A DNA stretch of 64,000 nt from Holophagales bacterium. Its GTDB lineage: Bacteria > Acidobacteriota > Thermoanaerobaculia > UBA5066. Within the stretch, counting starts at the first letter, position 1. Each line of letters starts with the position of its first letter. The DNA lies in the NCBI GenBank assembly GCA_016714815.1, contig JADKBZ010000004.1, positions 62,001 through 126,000 on the forward strand, read 5' to 3'. Position numbers and translations under genes: made by a program. This document shows, in pieces, positions 1 through 8,862 of the stretch. The notes beneath the pieces are model-generated. The model made no database searches. It was not told where the DNA came from and saw nothing but the letters and a program-made list of their open reading frames with translations.

Positions 1-450
1 GTCGAGGCGCGTGGCGCGAAGGGTCGAGGCGAACGCCTGCCCCTCCTCCGGGGGAAGGTCGGTGACGAGGGCTCCGTCGACGCCCGCCTCCGCCGCGTGC
101 GAGGCGAACGCGGCCTCCCCCATCGCCAGGACGGGGTTCGCGTAGCCGAAGAGGACGACGGGAACGTCGAGCCCCCCGGCGCGGGCGCGGGCGACGAGGT
201 CCAGGACTCCCGTCAGGCGCGTCCCCGCCGCGAGCGAGCGCTCGCTCGCCCGCTGGATCGCGGGCCCGTCGGCGATCGGATCGGAGAACGGGACACCGAG
301 CTCGACGACGTCGGCACCCGCCTCGGCGAGGGCCGGGAGAAGGCGCTGGGTCACCTCGAGCGACGGGTCCCCCGCCTCGACGAAGACGATGAGCGCCGCG
401 CGCCGTTCGCGCGCGGATCGCGTAAACGCGCGTGCGATCCGCCCGCTCAC
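1..450 (-). CDS. trpA: Tryptophan synthase alpha chain, 3' end outside the window
   Basis: Cleaves indole-3-glycerol phosphate to indole, which is channelled to TrpB. 150 codons are visible, covering the N-terminal half of the (beta/alpha)8 barrel. The two catalytic acids are in place: Glu50 in VELGVPFSDP and Asp61 in DPIADGP (E49 and D60 in the enteric enzyme). The start is GTG, which shares a GTGA overlap with the trpB stop (TGA at 447-449), so translation should be coupled to trpB. It is the last visible gene of the merged aro-his-trp operon; what follows it cannot be seen. Confidence 0.96.
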   Translation of the reverse strand, partial: MSGRIARAFTRSARERRAALIVFVEAGDPSLEVTQRLLPALAEAGADVVELGVPFSDPIADGPAIQRASERSLAAGTRLTGVLDLVARARAGGLDVPVVLFGYANPVLAMGEAAFASHAAEAGVDGALVTDLPPEEGQAFASTLRATRLD

Positions 451-1670
451 GACGCCACCCCCGCCAGCCCTTCGAGGCCTTCGAGGCGCGCCACGCTCGG
501 GACGTCCTTGTCGCCGCGTCCGGAAAGGCCGATGACGATGGTCGAGCCGGGCCGCTTCCGCGCCTCGCGCAGGACCCAGGCAACGGCGTGCGCGGACTCG
601 AGGGCGGGGATGATCCCCTCCTTCTCCGAAAGGGCGTGGAACGCGGCGAGAGCCTCGTCGTCGGTGACGCTCTCGTATCGCGTCCGTCCGAGCGCGGCGA
701 GGTTCGCGTGCTCGGGACCGACCGCAGGGTAGTCGAGGCCCGCGGAAACGGAGTGCGTCGGGAGGATCTGCCCGTCGTCGTCGGCGAGGACGAGGGTCCG
801 GGTCCCGTGCAGGACGCCGACGCGACCCGGCCCGAAGCGGGCCGCGTGCTCGCCGGGAGCGGCAGAGCGTCCGCCGGCCTCGACGCCGACGAGCTCGACC
901 CCGGCGTCGGCGAGGAACGCGTGAAAGAGGCCGATCGCGTTCGAGCCGCCGCCGACGCAGGCGACCAGGAGATCGGGGAGCTTTCCGCCGAGGACCTTCC
1001 GCGCCTGCAGGCGCGTCTCGCGCCCGATGACGGCGTGGAAATCCCGGACCATCCGCGGGTAGGGGTGCGGGCCGAGGACCGAGCCGAGGACGTAGTGCGT
1101 GTCGCCGTAGTTCGCCACCCAGTCGCGCATCGCCTCGTTGATGGCGTCCTTCAGCGTCTTCGAGCCGGACTCGACGGCGACGACCTTCGTCCCGAGGAGG
1201 CGCATCCGGTAGACGTTCAGCGCCTGCCTCTCGATGTCGACCGATCCCATGTAGACGACGCAGGGGAGGCCCATGAGCGCCGCCGCCGTCGCCGTCGCGA
1301 CGCCGTGCTGCCCGGCGCCGGTCTCGGCGATGACGCGGCTCTTCCCCATCCGCTTCGCCAGGAGCACCTGCCCGAGGGCGTTGTTGATCTTGTGCGCGCC
1401 CGTGTGGAGGAGGTCCTCGCGCTTGAGGAAGATCCGCGCTCCCAGCTCGGCAGAGAGGCGGCGCGCCTCGGTCAGGGGCGTCGGGCGGCCCGCGTAGGTC
1501 GTCAGGAGCTCGTGCAGCTCGCGACGGAAGGAGGCGTCGGCGCGCGCCTTCGCGTAGGCGCGGGTCAGCTCCTCGACGGGCGCCATCAGCGTCTCGGGGA
1601 CGAACCGACCGCCGAACTCACCGAACCGCCCCGATGCGTCGGCCTCGGGAACCACGAACTTTTCAGCCAC
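447..1670 (-). CDS. trpB: Tryptophan synthase beta chain
   Basis: PLP enzyme joining indole and serine to make tryptophan, in complex with TrpA. 407 residues, normal length for the TrpB1 type. The PLP lysine is Lys94 in HTGAHKINNALG, the catalytic Glu is in AETGAGQHG (Glu116), and the phosphate-binding loop GGGSNAIG lies at 240-247. The GTG start at 1668-1670 lies inside the end of trpCF (8-base overlap), and its stop overlaps the trpA start. Length and motifs are all ordinary; assignment is secure. Confidence 0.98.
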   Translation of the reverse strand: MAEKFVVPEADASGRFGEFGGRFVPETLMAPVEELTRAYAKARADASFRRELHELLTTYAGRPTPLTEARRLSAELGARIFLKREDLLHTGAHKINNALGQVLLAKRMGKSRVIAETGAGQHGVATATAAALMGLPCVVYMGSVDIERQALNVYRMRLLGTKVVAVESGSKTLKDAINEAMRDWVANYGDTHYVLGSVLGPHPYPRMVRDFHAVIGRETRLQARKVLGGKLPDLLVACVGGGSNAIGLFHAFLADAGVELVGVEAGGRSAAPGEHAARFGPGRVGVLHGTRTLVLADDDGQILPTHSVSAGLDYPAVGPEHANLAALGRTRYESVTDDEALAAFHALSEKEGIIPALESAHAVAWVLREARKRPGSTIVIGLSGRGDKDVPSVARLEGLEGLAGVAS

Positions 1671-3093
1671 CGGTCCTCCCCTTCTCCCGTTCCACCTGGT
1701 TCACCCGATTCCCCTGCCGGACCGCCGCGACGAACGCCGCGAGCCTGGCCGGGTCCTTGATCCCCGGGGCGCTCTCGACGCCCGAAGCGACGTCGACGCC
1801 CGCCGGCGTGCACGCCGAAACCGCGCTCGCCACGTTCCGGGGCGAGAGTCCCCCCGCCACGAAGAGCCGTCGCGTCGCCGGGAAGTGAGAAAGGAGGCTC
1901 CAATCCCACGTTTCGCCGGTCCCCCCCGCGAGCGACGCGTGGGCCGCGTCGAGGAGGAGAACGTCCGCCGGCCACGACGCGGCCTCTTCCAGCGAATCCC
2001 GGCCCACTCTCACGGCCTGCCACACCGGAACGGGGACGTCGAGGCCCGAGCGCCCGGGATAGTCGTCGTGCCACTGGAGGGCGTCGGGCCGCACCCCGGC
2101 GACGATCGCCTCCGCCTCGGAGACGGAGCTCCCCGCGACGACGGCGACGACGCCCCTGGCGAAGCGGCTCGCCTCGCAGAGCGCCCGCGCCCTCTCGACG
2201 CTCACGCGGCGCGGCGAGCGGGACGAGAGGTTGAGGCCGATCCAGTCCGCGCCGAGCGCCTCGGCGGTCGCGAGGTCCTCCTCGCGCGTGACACCGCAGA
2301 CCTTCACCTCGGTCGTCCCCTCGCCCCGGAGGGCGCGCAGCGCGCGCGCCGGGTCTCCGGAGCGAAGGAGCGACTCCCCGACGAGGAACGCGTCGAAGCC
2401 GGCCGCCGCGAGGCGCTCCACGTCCGCCGGGGCGTGGATGCCGCTCTCGGCGACGCGGACGACGCTCGCGGGAACGGAGCGACCGAGCGCGACGACGCGA
2501 TCGAAGTCCACCCGGAACGTCCGGAGGTCGCGCGCGTTCAGCCCCACGATCTCCGCGCCCGCGGCGAGCGCCCGGTCGACCTCTTCCCCGTCGTGCGCCT
2601 CGACGAGGACGGCGAGGCCCCGCTCCCGGGCGGCCCGATGCAGCCGGACGAGGGTCTCGTCCTCGAGCGCCGCGACGATCAGGAGAACGGCGTCGGCCCC
2701 GAGCGAGAGCGCGAGGTCGAGCTGGACCTCGTCGACGACGAAGTCCTTCATCAGGACAGGAAGACCCGAGATCCGCTTCACCTCGGGGAGCCACGCCAGT
2801 TCGCCGCCGAAGAAGTCGGGCTCGGTGACGACGGAGATCGCAGCGGCCCCCGCGCGGCGGTAGGCCCGCGCGACGGCGGGAAGGGCCGCGGCCGGATCGG
2901 GAAGGATGGTGGCGGCCGAGGGGGAGCGGTGCTTGACCTCCGCGATCACGCGCGGGCCGCCTCCTCCCAGCGCCGCGAGGAACCGCGCGCCATCGGACGG
3001 GATCGCCGCCGCCCCTCGCGGCGCGAGCTCTCCCGCCGCGAGGCGCCGCCGTCGGGCCGCGAGGATCTCCGCGAGGATCGACGGGACGCTCAC
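1663..3093 (-). CDS. trpCF: Bifunctional indole-3-glycerol-phosphate synthase / phosphoribosylanthranilate isomerase (TrpC-TrpF fusion)
   Basis: One 476-residue frame holds two barrel enzymes of tryptophan synthesis. Residues 1 to about 256 are TrpC: AEVKHRSPS (Glu52, Lys54), MKDF (Lys116), VEAHD (Glu165), GLNARDL (Asn186) and ESGI (Glu217). Residues 262-476 are TrpF: KVCGVTR with the catalytic Cys266, LDAAH with Asp382, and the phosphate-binding VAGGLSPRN and VASGVES stretches. The order C then F is the same as in enteric TrpCF. The GTG start overlaps the trpD stop as GTGA. The two domains catalyse the isomerase step and the following ring closure; note the TrpF step precedes the TrpC step. 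Confidence 0.97.
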   Translation of the reverse strand: MSVPSILAEILAARRRRLAAGELAPRGAAAIPSDGARFLAALGGGGPRVIAEVKHRSPSAATILPDPAAALPAVARAYRRAGAAAISVVTEPDFFGGELAWLPEVKRISGLPVLMKDFVVDEVQLDLALSLGADAVLLIVAALEDETLVRLHRAARERGLAVLVEAHDGEEVDRALAAGAEIVGLNARDLRTFRVDFDRVVALGRSVPASVVRVAESGIHAPADVERLAAAGFDAFLVGESLLRSGDPARALRALRGEGTTEVKVCGVTREEDLATAEALGADWIGLNLSSRSPRRVSVERARALCEASRFARGVVAVVAGSSVSEAEAIVAGVRPDALQWHDDYPGRSGLDVPVPVWQAVRVGRDSLEEAASWPADVLLLDAAHASLAGGTGETWDWSLLSHFPATRRLFVAGGLSPRNVASAVSACTPAGVDVASGVESAPGIKDPARLAAFVAAVRQGNRVNQVEREKGRTGG

Positions 3094-4121
3094 GACTCCC
3101 CCTGCGAGATCGCCGCGAGCGTCGCGAGCGCCCGGCGCGCCGCGCCCGAATCGACCGACGCGGCCGCACGGGCCATTCCGTCGCCGAGGTCGAGGGCGAT
3201 TCCGGAAACGAGAAGCGCGGCGGCGGCGTTCATCAGGACCGCGTCGCGGCGCGGCCCCTTCTCACCCTCGAGGACGGCCCGGAGAATCCCGGCGTTCGTC
3301 TCCGCGTCCCCGCCCGCCATGTCGCGCGGGTCGCGCTCGGGAAGGTCGAACGTCGCCGCCGTCCACTCCTCGAGGCGGACCTCTCCGTAGAAGACCTCCG
3401 CGACGACCGTCAGGCCGTGCGGCAGGAGCTCGTCCCCCGTCCCCGAGTTGGAGACGACGAGCGCGTGCTCGGCGCCCAGCGCCGCGAGGGCGTGCGCCAG
3501 GACCGGGACACGGAGCGGACGGTCCACGCCGACGAGCTGCCGCTTCACGCCGACGGGGTTCGCGAGCGGCCCGGCGAGGTTGAAGGCGGTGCGGATCCCG
3601 AGCTCGCGCCGCATCGGCCCCACGGATTTCATCGCCGGGTGGTAGGCCGGCGCGAAGAGAAACGTCACGTTCGCCTCGGCGAGCGCCCGGGCGGCGGCCG
3701 GAGGAGGCATGTCGATCCGCACGCCGAGCGCCGCCAGCACGTCGGCCGAGCCGCTGGCGGAGGAGACGGCCCGGTTCCCGTGCTTGGCGACCGGGATGCC
3801 CGCCCCCGCGACGACGAACGCCGACGTCGTCGATACGTTGAACGTCCCCTGTCCGTCCCCACCCGTCCCGCAGACGTCGACGGACCGATCCGCCAGCTCC
3901 GCCGGCACCGGGACCGCGGTCGCCCGAGCCCGAAGCGCGTCGACGAAGCCGGCGACCTCGGCGGACGCCTCTCCGCGCCGGGCCATCGCCGCCAGAAGGG
4001 CCGCGGCACGGACGGTCGAGAAGCCCTCGTTCAGCATCTCGTCCACCGCGAGCCGAGCCTCGTCCCTCTCGAGCGTCCGGCCGTCCATCACCGACCTCAG
4101 CGCGCGCTGCAGGTCGCTCAC
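3090..4121 (-). CDS. trpD: Anthranilate phosphoribosyltransferase
   Basis: Transfers phosphoribose from PRPP to anthranilate. 343 residues from the GTG at 4119-4121, chosen because it overlaps the trpG stop as GTGA and gives the usual family N-terminus (SDLQRALRSVMDG); an in-frame extension to 4274 exists but would lie inside trpG. The PRPP-binding loop VCGTGGDG, the NVST motif and KHGNR are all present. It is not fused to TrpG, unlike the enteric arrangement. PRPP use here is shared with HisG in the same operon. Confidence 0.96.
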   Translation of the reverse strand: MSDLQRALRSVMDGRTLERDEARLAVDEMLNEGFSTVRAAALLAAMARRGEASAEVAGFVDALRARATAVPVPAELADRSVDVCGTGGDGQGTFNVSTTSAFVVAGAGIPVAKHGNRAVSSASGSADVLAALGVRIDMPPPAAARALAEANVTFLFAPAYHPAMKSVGPMRRELGIRTAFNLAGPLANPVGVKRQLVGVDRPLRVPVLAHALAALGAEHALVVSNSGTGDELLPHGLTVVAEVFYGEVRLEEWTAATFDLPERDPRDMAGGDAETNAGILRAVLEGEKGPRRDAVLMNAAAALLVSGIALDLGDGMARAAASVDSGAARRALATLAAISQGES

Positions 4122-4687
4122 CCGACGCCTCTCTCGACGAAGTTCTTCAGGAGGTGCTCGCCCTCGAGCGTCAGGATCGACTCGGGGTGGAACTGAACCC
4201 CTACGAGGGGCCGCGAGAGGTGGCGAAGGCCCATGACGAGCCCGTCCGAGGTCTGGGCCGTCACCTCCAGGCACCCCGGGACGCTCGCGCGCTCGACGAC
4301 GAGGGAGTGGTAGCGCGTGGCGACGAACGGGTTGCCGAGGCCCGCGTAGATCCCCGCCCCGTCGTGGCGGATCTCCGACGTCTTTCCGTGCATCAGGACG
4401 GGCGCCCTCACGACCGAGGCGCCGAAGACGTTCCCGAGCGCCTGGTGCCCGAGGCAGACGCCCAGGAGCGGGATCTCCCCGCTCTGGCGGATGACCTCCT
4501 CGCTGATCCCTGCGTCCTCGGGACGCCCCGGACCGGGCGAGATGACGATCCGCGAAGGGCCGAGCGCGACGGCCTCCGCGGCCGTCATCGCGTCGTTACG
4601 GACGACCCGGACGTCTCCGTGGAGGGTCTGGAGGACCTGGACGAGGTTGTAGGTGAAGGAGTCGTAGTTGTCGACGACGAGAATCAC
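4118..4687 (-). CDS. trpG: Anthranilate synthase component II, glutamine amidotransferase
   Basis: Supplies ammonia from glutamine to TrpE. 189 residues, a bare class I glutaminase domain. The catalytic triad is visible: Cys78 in GVCLGHQ, His167 and Glu169 in QFHPES; the oxyanion strand is SPGPGRPEDAG. The start is GTG at 4685-4687, overlapping the trpE stop as GTGA and giving VILVVDNYDSFTYNL, the standard family N-terminus. In some bacteria the same subunit serves PabB in folate synthesis; no pabB is seen here. Confidence 0.97.
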   Translation of the reverse strand: MILVVDNYDSFTYNLVQVLQTLHGDVRVVRNDAMTAAEAVALGPSRIVISPGPGRPEDAGISEEVIRQSGEIPLLGVCLGHQALGNVFGASVVRAPVLMHGKTSEIRHDGAGIYAGLGNPFVATRYHSLVVERASVPGCLEVTAQTSDGLVMGLRHLSRPLVGVQFHPESILTLEGEHLLKNFVERGVG

Positions 4688-6075
4688 GGCTCGTACTCCT
4701 TCGCCGCGTCCACGGCGCGCATCAGCGCGAACGCCTTGCTCTCGCACTCGTCCGCCTCGGCCTCGGGGCGCGAGTCGGCGACGATGCCCGCTCCCGCCTG
4801 GACGTGAAGGACGCCGTCCTTCACGACCGCCGTCCGGATGCCGATCGCCATGTCGAGGTGCCCCGCGAAGTCGAGGTAGCCCACGGCTCCCCCGTACGCG
4901 CCGCGCCGCACCGGCTCGAGGTCCTCGATGATCTCCATCGCCCGGATCTTCGGTGCTCCCGTGAGCGTCCCGGCGGGGAACGTCGCGCCCAGGGCGTCGA
5001 CGGCGTCCCTGCCGTCGGCGAGCTTCCCCGTCACGCGGGTGGCGAGGTGCATCACGTGGGAGAAGCGCTCGACGGTGAAGAAGTCGCGGACCCGGACGGT
5101 ACCGGGGGCGGCGATCCGTCCGAGGTCGTTGCGGCCGAGATCGACGAGCATCACGTGCTCGGCGCGTTCCTTCTCGTCGTTCAGAAGGTCGCGCGCCAGG
5201 GCGAGGTCCTCCTCCTGGGTCGCGCCGCGCCGGCGCGTCCCGGCGAGCGGGATCGTCTCGACCTCGCCGTCGCCGGCCCTCACGAGACGCTCGGGCGAGG
5301 CGCCGAAGATCACGGCGTCGGGCGTCCGGAGGTAGTACTGGTACGGCGACGGGCTGACGCGCCGGAGAGCGCGGTAGATCGAGAACGTGTCCCCCTCCAC
5401 GGCCGCCGACCAGCGGCGCGAGAGGACGACCTGGAAGACGTCGCCCGCACGGATGTGCTCCTTTGCCCGCTCGACGCTCGCGACGTAGGCGCGTCGCGGG
5501 AGCGACTCCTCCCACGGGCCCACCAGCCGCGCGGGCTTTCCGCCGTGCACCCGGCCCGCCTCGACGCGTGCCGCGAGGGTCGAGAGCCGCATCCTCACCG
5601 CGGTCTCCTCCCCCGGGCGCGCGTGGCCGAGGAAGAGGAGCCGGTGCCGGACGTGGTCGAACGCCAGGACCGTCTCGAAGACGCCGAACCAGGCGTCCGG
5701 GAGGCCCACGGGGTCCGGGTTCGTCGACGGGAGCCGCTCGAGCCGCCTCACGGCGTCGTAGCCGGCGAAGCCGACCGCCCCGCCCGTGAACGGGGGAAGG
5801 TCGTCCCCGAAACCGTCCGCCGCCGGCAGGGCGCGCGCCTCCGCGCGGACGACTCCGCGCAGGAGGTCGAACGGATCGCCGTCGGCCCCGCTGAACGAGC
5901 GCTCGGGAGCGGTCCCGAGGAAGGACCACCGCGCGACGCGGGCGCCCCCCTCGACCGACTCGAGGAGGAAGCAGGGGTCGTCGCCCGCGAGGAGCGTCCG
6001 CATGACCGACACCGGGGTCGTCAGGTCGGCGGGACGCTCGAGGACGACGAGCGTCCGGGCCTCAGGTTTCGCCAT
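4684..6075 (-). CDS. trpE: Anthranilate synthase component I
   Basis: Converts chorismate and ammonia to anthranilate, the committed step to tryptophan. 463 residues from the ATG at 6073-6075, which overlaps the TAA of hisFIE by one base (TAATG), so the his part runs directly into the trp part of the operon. Family signatures include IRAGDVFQVVLSRRW, FGASPERLV, PLAGTRRRG, HVMLVDLGRNDLGRI and PAGTLTGAPKIRAMEII. The feedback-site motif LLES is present at residues 37-40, so inhibition by tryptophan is likely. Confidence 0.97.
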   Translation of the reverse strand: MAKPEARTLVVLERPADLTTPVSVMRTLLAGDDPCFLLESVEGGARVARWSFLGTAPERSFSGADGDPFDLLRGVVRAEARALPAADGFGDDLPPFTGGAVGFAGYDAVRRLERLPSTNPDPVGLPDAWFGVFETVLAFDHVRHRLLFLGHARPGEETAVRMRLSTLAARVEAGRVHGGKPARLVGPWEESLPRRAYVASVERAKEHIRAGDVFQVVLSRRWSAAVEGDTFSIYRALRRVSPSPYQYYLRTPDAVIFGASPERLVRAGDGEVETIPLAGTRRRGATQEEDLALARDLLNDEKERAEHVMLVDLGRNDLGRIAAPGTVRVRDFFTVERFSHVMHLATRVTGKLADGRDAVDALGATFPAGTLTGAPKIRAMEIIEDLEPVRRGAYGGAVGYLDFAGHLDMAIGIRTAVVKDGVLHVQAGAGIVADSRPEAEADECESKAFALMRAVDAAKEYEP

Positions 6076-7505
6076 TACTTCTCCTCCCGGCGCGTTCCGC
6101 GCCGTGCGGCGAGCTCCGCCGCGACCGCCCCGGCCGGAAGCCCCCGCGCGGCCATCAGGACGACGACGTGATACATCAGGTCGGCGATCTCCGCAGCCAG
6201 GCCCGCGTCGTCGCGCGTCACCGCCGCCAGGGCCGTCTCGACGCCCTCCTCCCCGACCTTCTGGGCGCACTTCTCGATCCCCTTGTCGAGGAGGCGGTTC
6301 GTGTACGAGCCGGGCTCGGGGCTGGCCTTCCGTGCGGCGACGACCGCAAAGAGCGGGCCGAGGTCGAGCGTGTCGACCGGCCCGGGTCGCGCGGTTCCGG
6401 CGGCGGCCGCCACGCGGGCGGGGGTCGCCTCGATCGGCGTGAAGCAGGTCGCGGCGCCCGTGTGGCAGGCAGGCCCCGCCGGCTCGACGTCGTAGAGGAC
6501 GGCGTCGCGGTCGCAGTCGACCGAGACGCGGACGACGCGCTGGACGTTCCCCGAGGTCTCGCCTTTCTTCCAGAGCTCGCGGCGCGAGCGGCTCCAGAAG
6601 TGGGAGAGGCGCGTCTCGACGGTGAGCGCGAGCGCCTCCTCGTTTGCCCAGGCGAGAGTCAGGACGTCCCCGCTTCGCTCGTCGCGAACGACGACGGGGA
6701 CGAGACCTTTCGCGTCGAAGACGACCCTTTCGAGCCCGGCCGGGACGGCCGGCCGTACCGGCACCCCGGCCTTCGCGAGAGCCCGCTTGACCTGACCCAC
6801 GGAAAAGGTCCGGTCGTGGAAGATGGACGCTGCCAGGACCGCGTCCGCCCCCCCTTCGAGGACTGCCGGAGCGAAGTGCGTCAGCGTGCCCGCTCCCCCG
6901 GAGGCGACGATCGGGACGGATGTCGCCGACCGCGCCACCTTCAGCATCGCCAGATCGAACCCCGCGAGGGTTCCGTCGGCGTCCATCGACGTGAGGAGGA
7001 TCTCTCCCGCGCCGCGCGTCGTCACCTCGGCGACCCACGAGGCGAGCTCGATTTCCGTGATCCGCCGCCCGCCGTGCGTCGAGACGACGAATCGCTCACC
7101 GAGCCGCTTCGCGTCGACGGCGACGACGACGCACTGCGAGCCGAACCGCTCCGCCAGCCGCGTGACGAGACCGGGATCGGCGACGGCGGCGGTGTTGACC
7201 GTGACGCGGTCGGCCCCGGCCTGAAGGAGCGCCCCTGCGTCCTCGACGGAACGGACGCCGCCTCCGACGGTGAAGGGGATCGAGAGGACGTCGGCGACGC
7301 GCGCGACGAGGCCGACGAGCGTTCCACGCTCCTCGTTCGAGGCGGCGACGTCGAGGAAGCAGAGCTCGTCCGCCCCTTCGGCCTCGTAGCGCCGGGCGGC
7401 CTCCACCGGGTCTCCCGCGTCGCGCAGGTTCTCGAACTTGAGCCCTTTCACGACGCGGCCTCCGGCGACGTCGAGGCACGGGATGACACGGACGGCGAGG
7501 CTCAC
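6075..7505 (-). CDS. hisF-hisI-hisE: Trifunctional HisF-HisI-HisE fusion (IGP synthase cyclase subunit, PR-AMP cyclohydrolase, PR-ATP pyrophosphatase)
   Basis: A single 476-residue frame with three histidine enzymes. Residues 1 to about 254 are HisF, with catalytic Asp12 (IPCLDV) and Asp131 (AVDAKR). Residues about 258-358 are HisI, with LAWANEEAL, SRSRRELWKKGETSGN, DCDRDA (330-335) and CHTGAATCF (347-355). Residues about 375-476 are HisE, with RLLDKGIEKCAQKVGEEGVE and EIADLMYHVVV. There is no stop or internal start signal at the linkers. HisIE fusions are common; HisF joined in front of HisIE is what is unusual. The GTG start overlaps the hisA stop as GTGA. Its partner HisH is two genes upstream. 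Confidence 0.95.
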   Translation of the reverse strand: MSLAVRVIPCLDVAGGRVVKGLKFENLRDAGDPVEAARRYEAEGADELCFLDVAASNEERGTLVGLVARVADVLSIPFTVGGGVRSVEDAGALLQAGADRVTVNTAAVADPGLVTRLAERFGSQCVVVAVDAKRLGERFVVSTHGGRRITEIELASWVAEVTTRGAGEILLTSMDADGTLAGFDLAMLKVARSATSVPIVASGGAGTLTHFAPAVLEGGADAVLAASIFHDRTFSVGQVKRALAKAGVPVRPAVPAGLERVVFDAKGLVPVVVRDERSGDVLTLAWANEEALALTVETRLSHFWSRSRRELWKKGETSGNVQRVVRVSVDCDRDAVLYDVEPAGPACHTGAATCFTPIEATPARVAAAAGTARPGPVDTLDLGPLFAVVAARKASPEPGSYTNRLLDKGIEKCAQKVGEEGVETALAAVTRDDAGLAAEIADLMYHVVVLMAARGLPAGAVAAELAARRGTRREEK

Positions 7506-8248
7506 GAGGTCACCTCCCGGAGGGCGGCGCGGGCCGCCGCGAGCCGGGCGACGGTCGTCGCGCCTGAGTGAAGGGCCCGGCCGAAGATCGCTCCGGACGG
7601 CCCGCCCGCGAGCGTGGCGGCGACCGGAGCGAGGTCCTCCTCGCCGCGCATCCCGCCCGAGGCGAGGATCTCGCCCCCGAAGACGGCGCGGACGGCGGAG
7701 AGAAGCTCGAGGTTCGGACCCGTCATCGCGCCGTCCCGGGCGACGTCGGTGACGAGGAGCGTGCGCACGCCCATCGCCGCGAGGCGGCGTGCGACCCCGG
7801 CGGCGTCTCCCGCCCCGGCGTCCTCGACCCAGCCGTGGATCGTCGGGCGCCCCTCCTTGCAGTCGAGCGCGACGACGAGGCGCTCCGCGTGGGCGGCGAC
7901 GAGCTCAGCAAAGAGTTCCGGGTCGCGGAACGGGAGGCTTCCGAGGACGAGGCGGGCGACGGGAGAGGAGAGCGCCGCTTCGAGGGCCGCCCTGTCGCGC
8001 AGGCCTCCGCCGACCTCCACCGGAACGGGCGAGGCCGCGATGATCTCGGAGATCGGACCGGCGTTGCCGCCCGTCCCGAAGGCCGCGTCGAGGTCGACGA
8101 CGTGGATCCCGTCGGCGCCCTCCGCCGCGAAGCGGACGGCGACCTCCACGGCGCGCTCCTCGTAGACCGTCTTCTGCGACGGGTCGCCGTGAAGGAGCCG
8201 GACGACCTTGCCTCCCATAAGGTCGATGGCGGGCCAGAGCGCGATCAC
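7502..8248 (-). CDS. hisA: ProFAR isomerase
   Basis: Amadori isomerase that converts ProFAR to PRFAR, the substrate of HisHF. 248 residues, a (beta/alpha)8 barrel. Catalytic Asp9 (PAIDLMGGKVVRL) and Asp129 (VALDCKEG) are present, with phosphate-site glycines in VEVGGGLRD and ILASGGM. The GTG at 8246-8248 was chosen because it overlaps the hisH stop as GTGA and begins the family N-terminus; the frame stays open upstream into hisH but has no barrel homology there. Confidence 0.96.
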   Translation of the reverse strand: MIALWPAIDLMGGKVVRLLHGDPSQKTVYEERAVEVAVRFAAEGADGIHVVDLDAAFGTGGNAGPISEIIAASPVPVEVGGGLRDRAALEAALSSPVARLVLGSLPFRDPELFAELVAAHAERLVVALDCKEGRPTIHGWVEDAGAGDAAGVARRLAAMGVRTLLVTDVARDGAMTGPNLELLSAVRAVFGGEILASGGMRGEEDLAPVAATLAGGPSGAIFGRALHSGATTVARLAAARAALREVTS

Positions 8249-8862
8249 GCGGCCTCCGAAAGGAAGTTCTCGAGGATTCGCCTTCCCGCCGCCGACGACT
8301 TCTCGGGGTGGAACTGGCAGCCCCAGACGTTGCCGCGCCGGGCGGCCGCGACGAAACGACCGCCGTGGTCGCACCACGCCGCGACGTCGGCAGGGTCGAC
8401 CCCTTCCGGGCGGAACGAGTGGACGAAGTAGACGTAGGTCCCCCGGGGCAGCCTGGCGAGGAGCGGCCCTTCGGCCGCACTCTCCGTCTCGAGGCGGTTC
8501 CACCCGACGTGCGGGACGCGCGCACCGGGCGGGAAGGGAGCGACGCGGCCCCGCAGGAGGCCGAGGCCCGGCGTCGTGCCGAACTCCTCGCTCGCGTCGA
8601 AGAGGAGCTGGAAGCCGAGGCAGAGGCCGAGGAGCCTCGCCCCGCCGTCGAGCGCGGAACGCAGCCCCGCCTCGAGGCCCGAAACCTCGAGGCTCCGGCG
8701 CGCCGGAGCGAACGCGCCGACGCCCGGCAGGACGACGCGCGACGACGAGGCGACGACCCCCGGGTCGGACGTCTGGACGACCTCGGCCCCGAGCCGCTCG
8801 AGGGCGCGCCTCACGGAGCCGACGTTTCCCACTCCGTAGTCGAGGAGAGCGACGCGCGTCAT
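8245..8862 (-). CDS. hisH: Imidazole glycerol phosphate synthase glutaminase subunit
   Basis: Glutamine amidotransferase that feeds ammonia to the HisF barrel. 205 residues. The nucleophile is Cys81 in LGLCLGFQLL, and the other catalytic residues are His185 and Glu187 in CQFHPEKS. N-terminal ALLDYGVGNVGSV is the family signature. ATG start with an ATGA overlap on the hisB stop. Its partner is the HisF domain of the fused HisFIE protein. Confidence 0.97.
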   Translation of the reverse strand: MTRVALLDYGVGNVGSVRRALERLGAEVVQTSDPGVVASSSRVVLPGVGAFAPARRSLEVSGLEAGLRSALDGGARLLGLCLGFQLLFDASEEFGTTPGLGLLRGRVAPFPPGARVPHVGWNRLETESAAEGPLLARLPRGTYVYFVHSFRPEGVDPADVAAWCDHGGRFVAAARRGNVWGCQFHPEKSSAAGRRILENFLSEAA

